From a virus, in the IMG/VR virus record IMGVR_UViG_3300045131_000830, positions 1 to 25,985 of that record: DNA of 25,985 nucleotides; one strand, written 5' to 3'. Positions 8,601 through 15,500 of this stretch are shown piece after piece. The position numbers and the translations under genes were made by a program. Under the pieces are notes generated by a model. It was not told the origin of the DNA. It did no database searches and saw only the letters and a list, made by a program, of their open reading frames with translations. Numbering within the stretch: the first letter of the stretch is position 1; each line of letters opens with the position of its first letter.

Positions 8601-10481
8601 TCCGCTGCTACCGCTTGTACCACTACTACCGCTTGTACCACTAGTTCCAGAAGTTCCCCTTGTACCACTAGTTCCAGAAGTTCCTGATGTACCACTACTT
8701 CCAGCAGAACCACTTACTCCAGAAGTTCCACTACTTCCAGCAGAACCACTTACTCCAGATGTACCGCTTGTACCACTACTTCCAGCCGAACCACTCACAC
8801 CAGAAGTTCCTGATGTACCACTACTTCCAGCAGAACCACTCACACCACTTGTACCAGCAGACCCAGACGAACCTTGTACTCCATTTATACCAGAAGTTCC
8901 TGAAGTTCCAGACGAACCTTGTACTCCACTTATACCAGAAGTTCCCGATGTACCACTTGTACCTCTACTTCCACTAGTACCAGAAGTTCCATTAGAACCT
9001 GATGAACCTTGTACTCCACTTACACCAGAAGTTCCTGATGTACCTCCACTTCCAGAAGTTCCCGATGTACCACTTGTACCAGAAGTTCCCGAAGTACCAG
9101 CACCTCCACCTGCTCCACTTATTCCTGATGAACCAGAAGTTCCTGATGTACCTCTACTTCCAGAAGTTCCTGATGTACCTCCACTACCAGAAGTTCCGGA
9201 TGTTCCACTAGTTCCATTTGTACCACCTCCTCCAGTTATACCACCACTACCAGCAGTACCGCTTGTACCAGAAGTTCCTGATGTACCGCTTGTTCCAGAA
9301 ATTCCCGATGAACCGGTTGTACCACTTATACCAGATGTACCGGCAGATGCATTCGTACCAGAAGTTCCGGCCGAACCAGAAGTTCCCGCTGAACCAGAAG
9401 TTCCTGATGTACCACTACTACCACTCGTTCCAGAAGTTCCTGCTGAGCCGGTTGTACCACCACTACCAGAAGTTCCTGATGAACCTGTTGTACCAGCAGA
9501 GCCTGTTGAACCACTTGTTCCAGAAGTTCCCGAAGTACCACTAGTCCCACTACTTCCACTAGTCCCACTACTTCCAGAAGTTCCAGAAGTTCCTGATGTA
9601 CCAGCAGAACCAGTTGTACCCGATGAACCCGTTGAACCAGAAGTTCCTGATGTACCAGCACTACCGGTGGAGCCAGATGTACCACTACTTCCAGAAGTTC
9701 CTGATGTACCACTACTACCGCTTGTTCCAGAAGTTCCTGATGTACCTGAAGTACCAGCCGAACCAGTTGTACCTGATGTTCCAGAAGTTCCTGATGTACC
9801 AGATGTTGCTGCGGCTGTTTTAAAACCAATCTTACCAGTTGTAGAATTATAAACTAATACATCATCGGTTGTTATATCTGGTTTTAGTGAACCAATTCCA
9901 AATGATAATGACCCAGTTATACCTACACTACCAGTAAATTCTTGCTTATCGTTTTGTGCATCACCAAATTTGTTGCTTCCACTTGCGTAGATTATAGATG
10001 ATGAAATGTATGTTGCAAATAATTCAGTTGTATTTATTTTTCCAGCTACAGTTACATCTCCTCTAAAAATACCACTACCAGTTACAATAAGGTAATCTCT
10101 TATAGTTACGGCTGTATTTATTTCCAATCCTCTATTTGGAGAAATTATAGCTGTTGCTGAACCTGATTTTAATCTATCTAAATCACCAATAGATGCTGCG
10201 TTTATATTAAATAACCCACTGCCATCTCCTCTAAATAAAGATGCCGATATTGATGATGAAATATTAGCCGAACCACTAATTTGTGTGTTTGCTTTTATTT
10301 GTAACGGATTATTACCAAATGAATCAATTTCATCCGTTTGTATTTTAGAAGCACTGAAGTTTCCTACAATACTTATAGATTCAGATGAGGCATTTAAAAT
10401 AGGAGAACCACTTACAAAAAGTGATACACTATTTACACTAGTCTGATTTAAACCATTTGGATTATTACCGTTAAACGCCAT
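2661..10481 (-). CDS. Giant collagen-like tail fibre with C-terminal S74 chaperone domain
   Basis: 2606-residue fibre, probably a trimer that binds the host surface. Order of parts: residues 1-225, N-terminal region with one GDGSGLFNI-type module shared with the 3386-residue fibre; 226-717, collagen-like Gly-X-Y tract; about 718-880, phage-fibre beta modules including two copies of MNQNVRTTD; about 1260-1405, aromatic-rich jelly-roll-like segment; nine YD-x-x-DTGYY motifs to about residue 2400, including a near-exact 100-residue duplication; 2479-2606, S74 peptidase/intramolecular chaperone starting at SDERLK, then LGVSAQEVEAVLPEVV, VDYSRLTPLLIEAIKEL and a terminal coiled coil. In this family the domain aids trimer folding and then cuts itself off, using Ser (here S2479) and Lys five residues later. 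ATG 10481 follows the previous stop by 16 bases without a clear ribosome site. The receptor is unknown. Confidence 0.93.
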   Translation of the reverse strand: MAFNGNNPNGLNQTSVNSVSLFVSGSPILNASSESISIVGNFSASKIQTDEIDSFGNNPLQIKANTQISGSANISSSISASLFRGDGSGLFNINAASIGDLDRLKSGSATAIISPNRGLEINTAVTIRDYLIVTGSGIFRGDVTVAGKINTTELFATYISSSIIYASGSNKFGDAQNDKQEFTGSVGITGSLSFGIGSLKPDITTDDVLVYNSTTGKIGFKTAAATSGTSGTSGTSGTTGSAGTSGTSGTSGTSGSSGTSGTSGSSGTSGSTGSAGTSGTSGSTGSSGTTGSAGTSGTSGTSGSSGTSGSSGTSGTSGTSGTSGSTGSAGTTGSSGTSGSGGTTGSAGTSGTSGSSGTSGTSGSAGTSGSAGTSGTNASAGTSGISGTTGSSGISGTSGTSGTSGTSGTAGSGGITGGGGTNGTSGTSGTSGSGGTSGTSGSRGTSGTSGSSGISGAGGGAGTSGTSGTSGTSGTSGSGGTSGTSGVSGVQGSSGSNGTSGTSGSRGTSGTSGTSGISGVQGSSGTSGTSGINGVQGSSGSAGTSGVSGSAGSSGTSGTSGVSGSAGSSGTSGTSGVSGSAGSSGTSGVSGSAGSSGTSGTSGTSGTRGTSGTSGTSGSSGTSGSSGTSGVSGSAGSSGTSGSSGTSGTRGTSGTSGSSGTSGTSGVSGTSGTSGSSGTSGTSGSRGTSGTSGSSGTSGTSGSSGTSGTSGSSGTSGLLALTGTTDNGVITLNGSAPNATVEANLTFNGTTLAVTGNATISGDLTVSGTTTYINTTTLNIGDNIITLNADITAATAPTQNAGIEVKRGSSATKAFYWDEAADRWYAEDGLYVAGNVVLSGTIDTGIGATEVYLMNQNVRTTDAVTFATVDTGQGANELYAMNQNVRTTDSVQFGSVVGVRNTVASANSNLQLGNDVSVNGAGGGLFGSTYAASGQYRANGGYFYSNLAGGLTLHAEGANTMYLATNGTTGMQMNSTQRVGFGTTDFSYTTTDNTSVIDTISNNRIFINGSVQLINNNDAFVIGRGTSTFLRDEEIGFGWGGGWYMTDGTYLRVRGDKFVYSGGNARFDGTIYVGGTTYYINSGTSNLYSLTLNNNGTNITMNGNSAAEGIRMQAVNSTTYPVFLRSVNPSGGGETSPWIYKEESTPWGIWHNNPINTIDFTRAQTSGIENNVGGGTNTVMLRMDMANGDMTAYRYMYAQRYYDYSDNAYYLDPNGTSILSVVKTGGNISTRTNNGSTLFGMFVPDGKYFTRNWSGADGGFIWPDTTYRSGLSDAPIGDVAFAGSAAWSGHRQNGWVAIDPTKTYKVSAWIRATSGNPFCYLSFTQATYNYGQPDNGGWGQPYYWYGVPPASWTEYTMTIGPAGSGAGYTWYGYAKFMQLGWLHNYLYSGYSGQAEIAGFKIEELDNTLAASTTVLGTIYATQFIDSNDNTYLADPTGTSRFSILTLTSTLNLPNNGLISVNTESDVWGARFRTTTSTTNLGAALKNIIWTGGGSTEGFAISGVGTGGYALEVRNDGIVWARNSFRAPSILSDYWYDSGGTFVARAGSGAGTTRHINLSNSTTDPSSASTDSGITWGARSDSQPYYLIYNRLQNYNGNYNKLTLAWHTGINIGAEAYYGGTRIYNNSPFTGTEIASFGRGDNYVRSEYGILSPAFYDISDTGYFLDPSNNGNGLRVYGMARIGGWSGGNYNENIRLVDAGNNYSVITFGASGDAGAGRFNILKNPSDQLELRNVSSTTFWYWDQGGIAYSTTSVRAPLFYDRDNTSYYVEPYGYSELANLGHVMTITKLATSPNSRALTVANNQGDNSWGIVAEFRVNGSPGTDRPSILFSNGFDSQTWSCGYGYADSGYFRINHDHGFRNGSWGVTDFYVDRGGNSYSVGSSRAPIFYDQDNTGYYLNPNATFNLNLNSGGVTFNGDTSGIHVINAEGVSSNVRVGAAWGRPGVYNSPYFCIGAESFIEFRIGNVQNGFVESSYLQMAGSARAPLFYDSNDTGYYGDFASTSYFNVTGTNKMRADTNRAYGDNSGWWTHDPYGQGWGKPYGSFRSLEVSTSGNFSTEPAMFRIHQWGSGSCEWWKPQGTTVYLRETPGGGGSWFTRYVIERYAENNESFRAPIFYDTNNTGYYINPASFTEIYGGLRMSGGHGDTTIRNRLLPGNNGAGTGLVHMQWWCSEPGNTWDWGGFGYNVDNTYHDGSGPYYFSRPNTSFGQAYFRFSTAGNAYFYNTNTGGSRVSTMDWYTDGTSYAHNYLTGGNSLRAPIFYDSNNTGFYSDPNGTSRINVIRADRMRADPNGDMGGSGWWGHDPYGYGWGQPHGSFRSLEVSTSGNFSTEPAMFRIHQWGSGSCEWWKPQGTTVYLRETPGGGGSWFTRYVIERYAENNESFRAPIFYDTNNTGYYVDPNGNSYTNDHRFNRIGWPYSGNGGDGFPMARITEAWGVNLNPYDQRWAPNVSNGSFLVGFISSGANFGAGNILATGNITAYYSDERLKDIISIIPNALDKVMSLRGFYYTNNELAKGFGYTDEKVQLGVSAQEVEAVLPEVVTLAPFDICGDNDPVNGDGKVYSKSGENYKTVDYSRLTPLLIEAIKELKGELDLARAEIKELKEEISKK
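2664..3047 (-). other. S74 intramolecular chaperone domain of the 2606-residue fibre
   Basis: These 128 codons encode residues 2479-2606. SDERLK at the start holds the expected catalytic Ser and, five residues on, Lys; cleavage in characterised members such as K1F endosialidase occurs at this Ser. Then come GFYYTNNE, LGVSAQEVE, VLPEVV and YKTVDYSRLTPLLIEAIKEL, followed by a charged heptad-like coiled coil rich in Glu and Lys. The mature fibre would therefore end near residue 2478. A 20-residue insertion with Cys and several Asp (DICGDNDPVNGDG) lies between the VLPEVV and VDYSRL motifs. Confidence 0.88.
3301..3600 (-). repeat. 300-bp internal duplication, copy A
   Basis: Collinear, without gaps, with 4114-4413 (offset 813 bases, 271 codons). 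The encoded 82 residues from SFRSLEVSTS to DTNNTGYY are identical in both copies, while by eye I count about 25 base differences in that stretch, all silent. The remaining residues on the upstream side differ at about four positions around HDPYG.GWG.P.G. Confidence 0.9.
4114..4413 (-). repeat. 300-bp internal duplication, copy B
   Basis: Partner of 3301-3600. Same reading frame, no insertion or deletion, and silent differences only in the 82-residue core, including Ser codons swapped between the TCN and AGY families at two places. Confidence 0.9.
6265..6700 (-). other. Carbohydrate-binding-like jelly-roll segment of the 2606-residue fibre
   Basis: Roughly residues 1260-1405. The pattern WVAIDPTKTYKVSAWIRA, then CYLSFTQAT, an aromatic-rich stretch (GGWGQPYYWYGVPPASW), WTEYTMTI, and finally EIAGFKIEEL resembles the galactose-binding-fold modules (CBM-like) found in phage fibres and glycan-binding enzymes. 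The assignment rests on motif shape only; a glycan ligand is an inference. Confidence 0.5.
8331..9806 (-). repeat. Collagen-like (Gly-Thr-Ser)n tract, 492 residues, in the 2606-residue fibre
   Basis: Residues 226-717: 164 triplets, nearly all Gly-X-Y, dominated by GTS and GSS, with occasional GSA, GVS, GVQ, GTR and GIS. One clear break replaces Gly by Ala (GTNASAGTSG). There is no proline, so a Pro-stabilised collagen helix is not expected, yet Gly at every third position is kept. The DNA is a degenerate 9-base repeat, which also leaves the opposite strand open as a spurious Val-Pro-Glu-Val-Pro-Asp frame. Confidence 0.93.
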
Positions 10482-10497
10482 TTAATATATCTTTTTA

Positions 10498-10830
10498 TTA
10501 TGTCAATTCTAATACTGAAACAATTACATCTGCCGAAGCTGCTAAGGATGATGTAACTGAAATAAAGTCTGTAGCTTCTAATACAACTTTTTGGTCTCCA
10601 CCTACCATAACATTTGAACTACCCTGTACAATTAAAGCATTTTTTACTAAAAATACACATTTATTTCCACCATTATCTCTAAGCATTACACTTACAGAAA
10701 TATTTTGGGTTGATGTATTTGCTACATTCACACCAATCACAGTTGCTGCTGTTCCTGCTGGCGTTTCATAAACTTTAACACCAGATGTACCTATTGAACT
10801 TGTTATACTATTTTTAAATGTATTTGCCAT
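10498..10830 (-). CDS. Small virion-type protein, T4-like phage hypothetical
   Basis: 110 residues. It begins MANTFKNSITSSIGTSGVKVYETPAG and ends GDQKVVLEATDFISVTSSLAASADVIVSVLELT-like. Alternating hydrophobic strands suggest a small all-beta domain. I recall similar short proteins among the structural genes of marine T4-like and other phages, where the ending 'V.LE.GD.I.V.SS....D.I.S.LE' is typical; the function is unknown to me. The same pattern (IYTTPVGVSS... and KLVLEE... VLSLLE) forms the two ends of the 314-residue protein at 22751-23695, so the two are probably related. It starts at ATG 10830, 13 bases after the previous stop, and is followed after 16 bases by the S74 fibre gene. It may be a fibre-attachment or decoration protein (inference). 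Confidence 0.85.
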   Translation of the reverse strand: MANTFKNSITSSIGTSGVKVYETPAGTAATVIGVNVANTSTQNISVSVMLRDNGGNKCVFLVKNALIVQGSSNVMVGGDQKVVLEATDFISVTSSLAASADVIVSVLELT

Positions 10831-10843
10831 TTTGTTTTATTTT

Positions 10844-11122
10844 TTATCCTAATGCTATTGCAAATGCTATTGCAGAGTCTAATACGTTTACACCATCCAC
10901 CAAATATCCACCTTGCGTTAAATAAATAGAGCCGGTTATGATTTGTGAACCAGTAATAGATAATTTTTGATTTACATTAAGATAATCAAATGATGCTTGT
11001 GACACATCAATAGTACCCTTAAACGAACCAGTAAAAGACCCAGTAAATGAACCACTTAAATTTGCGTATGCATTTGGCCCCTGTGAAATTGAACCTGAAA
11101 ATATTGGACTATGTATTACCAT
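10844..11122 (-). CDS. Small fibre-like protein with SGSFTGSF repeats
   Basis: 92 residues, not recognised as a named family. It contains LSGSFTGSFTGSFKG near residues 22-36 and ITGSQIITGSIYL near 56-68, the same G-S-(F/I)-T-G style as the shaft modules of the giant fibre at 12524-22684, and ends with a hydrophobic AIAFAIALG. It starts at ATG 11122, 49 bp after the stop of the chaperone-like gene, with a candidate promoter motif 26 bases upstream. It is followed after 13 bases by the 110-residue gene, so the two are probably co-transcribed. It could be a short accessory fibre or connector; this is only an inference from composition and neighbours. No catalytic motif is visible. Confidence 0.8.
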   Translation of the reverse strand: MVIHSPIFSGSISQGPNAYANLSGSFTGSFTGSFKGTIDVSQASFDYLNVNQKLSITGSQIITGSIYLTQGGYLVDGVNVLDSAIAFAIALG

Positions 11123-11148
11123 TTATATCTATATACTTTTGTTATAGG

Positions 11149-11158
11149 TATAAATATA
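11149..11158 (-). promoter_or_regulatory. Candidate promoter motif TATATTTATA upstream of the 92-residue gene
   Basis: The coding strand reads TATATTTATA, ending 26 bases before the ATG at 11122. It has the same core and similar spacing as at 2644. Inferred role: start of transcription for the downstream block of small proteins and the S74 fibre. Confidence 0.4.
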
Positions 11159-11171
11159 AAATAATTTCCTT

Positions 11172-11615
11172 TTAAGGTTTCACCGGCCATTCTATACTAA
11201 ATGGGTTAGTTTGTGTTGTAATATTTCGTAATGCTTGTCTATATACTGTCCAAGCTTCTTTTGTTTCAGATGGGATATCGGATAATTGTGTCCAATCACA
11301 TTCTGTAAGTAATTCGTTTCTTTGAATTCTAATTACTTCCCATTGATTTTCTATTCTATAAGAAATTTCTTCTGTGGTAGCGTTTGTTTGTGTCCAACTT
11401 TTATAATAAACTCCATCAATTAAAGTAGGAGTTCCTTCCGTAATATTTTTTGTGTAATCAACCGGCATTGGAGTTGGTTGTACTACATACATATTCCATT
11501 CAATCAAAGCTTCATCAGTTAATTCAGATGGTAAGCTTGTATTTGGATATGAATTTCTTAACTCGTTAATAGTATAAGGATAGTTAATCGTATTGTTTAT
11601 AATTCGTAAATACAT
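11172..11615 (-). CDS. Tail fibre assembly / tail assembly chaperone-like protein
   Basis: 147 residues from the ATG at 11615. The C-terminal third, RNELLTECDWTQLSDIP, KEAWTVYRQALRNI and FSIEWPVKP, matches the consensus of the phage tail assembly chaperone domain (Phage_tail_APC, PF16778): R..LL...DWTQ..D.P, then AW..YRQALRDI, then P....WP..P. The N-terminal part (MYLRIINNTINYPYTINELR) is like that of tail-fibre assembly proteins. I chose ATG 11615 because it starts one base after the upstream stop (TAA 11619-11617), suggesting translational coupling, and because family members typically begin MY(V/L)xI. An in-frame ATG at 11645 would add MHQYLQLLNN and overlap the LRR gene by 29 bases. It probably helps fold or attach a neighbouring fibre; which one is not shown. 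Confidence 0.82.
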   Translation of the reverse strand: MYLRIINNTINYPYTINELRNSYPNTSLPSELTDEALIEWNMYVVQPTPMPVDYTKNITEGTPTLIDGVYYKSWTQTNATTEEISYRIENQWEVIRIQRNELLTECDWTQLSDIPSETKEAWTVYRQALRNITTQTNPFSIEWPVKP

Positions 11616-11616
11616 A

Positions 11617-12519
11617 TTATTTAAAAGTTGAAGGTATTGATGCAAAATTTGTTAATCCAGTACAATTATTAAATGCGTTAGTACCGGCTGGTGCTGGGAT
11701 TCTATTCCAAATTTCCGGAGCAGTACCAGACAATGAATTTATCGTACTACTCATATTATATACATTATTAAAAATAGTTACGCTTGTATTATATGTAAAT
11801 TGTAATACATTTGTAAGTGCTCTACAATTATAAAAAGTACCAGAAAAGTTTACAGCGGTTGTATTTTGGTCAAATAAATCAGAAGGTACTGATGTTAGTG
11901 CCGTACAACCAAAGAAGCAAGATGCAAATGTTGTTACATTTGGAACATTATTAAATAATCCAGATGGTACTGTTGTTAATGTTAATGCTGATGCGAATGT
12001 GTTTGAAAATGTTGTTGCTTTCGTAGAATATTGAAATATATCAGCTGGTATTGTTGTAATTCTAGTTGCTTGCATAAATCCTGAGAAAGATACTACTTCA
12101 TCTAAACCAGTATATCCACCAACAGCACTAAGAGATGCACTGCTTGGAATTGTTGTTACATTTTGGCAACCATAAAAATTAATTGTTCGCAATCCAACTA
12201 TTCCAAATTGTACTATTTCAGTAATAAGATTTCTAATTGCTGAATTATTACTTACTGAAAATCCTGGCATAAATCCACTTATAGTAATTGTATAAGTTCC
12301 AGCAGTTGTGTATGTATGAATTCTATTTGTTGAATTAGATGCCGTTATTAATGGCGATGTATTTCCATCTCCCCAATTAATATATAAAGATGGTGTTAAT
12401 CCACCATAATCTACCAAAGGGCAAGTAAATACCGTACTTGCAGTTGTTGTTGTTACTTTAAATACAAAAGGAAAAACCTGCGATGCATCTGATTCTACTA
12501 ATCTTCTAAATATTCCCAT
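11617..12519 (-). CDS. PKD plus BspA-type leucine-rich-repeat protein
   Basis: 300 residues. Residues about 44-83 look like a PKD domain: INWGDGNTS, then IHTYTTAGTYTITISG. Residues about 100-300 carry imperfect repeats of roughly 25 residues of the form P..LF.....VT.F...F..C..LT.VP, for example SVPSDLFDQNTTAVNFSGTF, typical of BspA/DUF285-type leucine-rich repeats found on bacterial surface proteins and some phage fibres. No signal peptide or membrane anchor is seen, which favours a virion protein over a host-surface protein. It follows the giant fibre stop by 4 bases and is followed by the chaperone-like gene after one base, so these three genes look tightly coupled. Likely a tip adhesin or receptor-binding protein carried by the fibre (inference). 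Confidence 0.87.
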   Translation of the reverse strand: MGIFRRLVESDASQVFPFVFKVTTTTASTVFTCPLVDYGGLTPSLYINWGDGNTSPLITASNSTNRIHTYTTAGTYTITISGFMPGFSVSNNSAIRNLITEIVQFGIVGLRTINFYGCQNVTTIPSSASLSAVGGYTGLDEVVSFSGFMQATRITTIPADIFQYSTKATTFSNTFASALTLTTVPSGLFNNVPNVTTFASCFFGCTALTSVPSDLFDQNTTAVNFSGTFYNCRALTNVLQFTYNTSVTIFNNVYNMSSTINSLSGTAPEIWNRIPAPAGTNAFNNCTGLTNFASIPSTFK

Positions 12520-12523
12520 AAAT

Positions 12524-15500
12524 TTAACTTAAATTTTTACCAGTTGTGAATCCTAAATATGTTGTACCATTATCATAAGTATAGAACGCTAAAACATCAG
12601 TTCCAGAAGATGTTAATAATGGTGCACTTCCACCTGCCCAATCAACATTGGCTGGCCATGTAATTGAATATGCTCCAGCATTTACAACTACTAAAGTAAA
12701 TCCAAATGCGTTTGCTGCAGGTGCGTTTAAGAATGATATTGTTGCAGTTCCATTAAATTGCCTTCTAAAATTATTTGCCGTAGATAAATTTAACGTAACA
12801 CTTCCACCAGTTCCTTCATTTGAATATGTTTCTCTAAATGTTGTAGATGCTACGTTACCTGTTACTGATAAAGTAGTACCATCAAATAATATATTGGATT
12901 CTACATTTGCACCCACCGGTGCTGCGTTATAAGTTATTATACCATTATCAGTTGTTCCAGTTAATCCAAATCCAGATGAACCCGATGTTCCTGATGTTAT
13001 TCCAGGTGCTGATGTTCCCGATGTTCCAGTTGCGCCCGATGTTCCAGAAGTTCCCGATGAAAATCCTGGAGCGTTTGTACCGCTTGTTCCATTTATTCCG
13101 CTTGTTCCAGTTGCTCCAGATGTTCCTGACGTTCCCGATGAAAATCCTGGAGCGTTTGTACCGCTTGTTCCATTTATTCCGCTTGTTCCAGTTTCTCCAG
13201 ATGTTCCCGATGTACCAGATGTACCAGATGAAAATCCTGGAGCGTTTGTACCGCTTGTTCCAGAAGAACCAGCTACTCCAGTAGAACCAATTGCTCCCGA
13301 TGTACCAGAGGTTCCTGATGAACCAAACATTGTACCATTCAATCCAGAAGTTCCCGATGTACCAGAAGTTCCCGATGTACCCGAAGAACCAGAAGTTCCT
13401 GAAGTACCACTAACTCCTGATGTACCGCTACTTCCAAACAATGTACCATCTAATCCCGATGTACCAGAAGTGCCACTACTTCCAGAAGTTCCTGAAGTCC
13501 CACTCACTCCCGAAGTTCCTGATGTACCAGATGTTCCACTACTTCCAAACAATGTACCATCTAAACCAGAAGTTCCCGATGTTCCAGACGAACCAGAAGT
13601 CCCAGACGAGCCAGAAGTTCCTGATGTACCAGACGTTCCACTACTTCCAAACAATGTACCATCTAATCCAGATGTCCCAGACGTTCCTGATGAACCACTT
13701 ATTCCAGAAGTTCCCGATGTACCACTCTCACCAGAAGTTCCTGATGAACCACTTACTCCAGAAGTTCCACTACTACCAAAGAATGTTCCATCAAGCCCAG
13801 AAGTTCCGGATGTACCATCCATACCAGAAGTTCCCGATGAACCTGCTCCAGAAGTTCCTGAAGTACCATCGCTTCCAGAAGTCCCAGATGAACCAAATAA
13901 AGTTCCATCAAGTCCAGAAGTTCCTGATGTACCAGAAGTTCCGGATGTACCAGAAGTTCCAGCTCCGCTAGTTCCAGAAGTACCATCACCACCGCTTGTT
14001 CCACTACTACCAAAAAATGTTCCATCAAGTCCAGAAGTTCCCGATGTACCGCTTGTTCCAGAAGTTCCCGATGAACCTGCTCCAGATGTTCCAGATGAAC
14101 CTCCACTTCCAGAAGTACCACTACTACCAAAATAAGTTCCATCTAAACCAGATGTACCTGATGTTCCCGATGTACCATCAAGTCCAGATGTTCCAGAAGT
14201 TCCATCACTACCATTCACTCCACTTGTACCAGAAGTTCCAGATGTACCACTTGTACCACTACTACCAAAGAATGTTCCATCTAAACCAGATGTTCCTGAA
14301 GTTCCACTTGTACCGCTTGAACCACTTGTACCAGAAGTTCCAGAAGTTCCACTACTACCAAAATAAGTTCCATCAATTCCAGAAGTTCCCGAAGTTCCAT
14401 CACTACCATTTACACCGCTTGTACCACTTGTACCGCTTGTACCACTTGTACCGCTTGTCCCATCACTTCCAGAAGTTCCCGATGTACCATCAATTCCAGA
14501 AGTTCCGGATGTACCCGCACTTCCGTTTGTACCACTTATACCACTTGTACCAGAAGTACCATTACTACCGCTTGTGCCAGAAGTACCATTGCTACCGCTT
14601 GTGCCAGAAGTACCATCAATACCACTTGTGCCAGATGTACCGCTTGTTCCAGATGTACCCGAAGTTCCTGATGAACCATTTTCACCAGAAGTTCCAGACG
14701 TTCCATTTAAACCAGATGTGCCCGAAGTTCCATCAGTGCCAATACCAGATGTACCCGATGTGCCATCAGTACCCGTACTTCCCGAAGTTCCAGATGTGCC
14801 AGACGTTCCTGATGTACCGCTTGTTCCAGAAGTTCCATCAGTACCAATACCAGATGTACCCGATGTACCATCACTACCAGTTGAACCGCTTGTACCAGAA
14901 GTTCCATCACTACCACTTGTACCCGATGTACCGCTTGTGCCAGAAGTTCCACTACTTCCCGTTGTACCTGAAGTTCCTGATGTGCCAGAAGTTCCGCTTG
15001 TTCCGGATGAACCATCACTACCGCTTGTTCCAGAAGTTCCATCACTTCCCGTTGTACCTGAAGTTCCCGATGTACCGCTTGTTCCAGAAGTTCCCGATGT
15101 TCCATCAAGTCCAGAAGTTCCCGATGTACCTGCGGAGCCAGTTGTACCTGAAGTTCCCGATGTACCAGAAGTTCCAGACGAACCAGTTGTACCAGAAGTT
15201 CCACTACTACCGCTCGTTCCACTACTACCAGACGTTCCTGATGTACCACTTATACCATCACTACCAGAAGTTCCTGATGAACCAGACGTTCCCGATGAGC
15301 CACCACTTCCAGATGTACCAGAAGTTCCCGATGAGCCACCACTACCAGAAGTTCCCGATGAACCTGCTGCTCCACTTGAACCACTTGTTCCAGAAGTTCC
15401 TGATGTACCACTACTTCCGGCAGAACCACCTGTCCCAGAACTTCCCGATGACCCGCTTGTGCCAGAAGAACCACCCGTACCCGTTGAACCAGACGTACCA

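Noticed and set aside
8331-9806. CRISPR-like or satellite array suggested by the dense short repeats
   Set aside because: The period is 9 bases, there are no unique spacers, and the frame codes continuously for Gly-X-Y triplets inside one gene.
11172-11645. Longer version of the chaperone-like gene starting at ATG 11645
   Set aside because: It adds MHQYLQLLNN, overlaps the upstream gene by 29 bases and has no better ribosome site; the ATG at 11615, one base past the upstream stop, fits coupling and the family N-terminus better. Not excluded.
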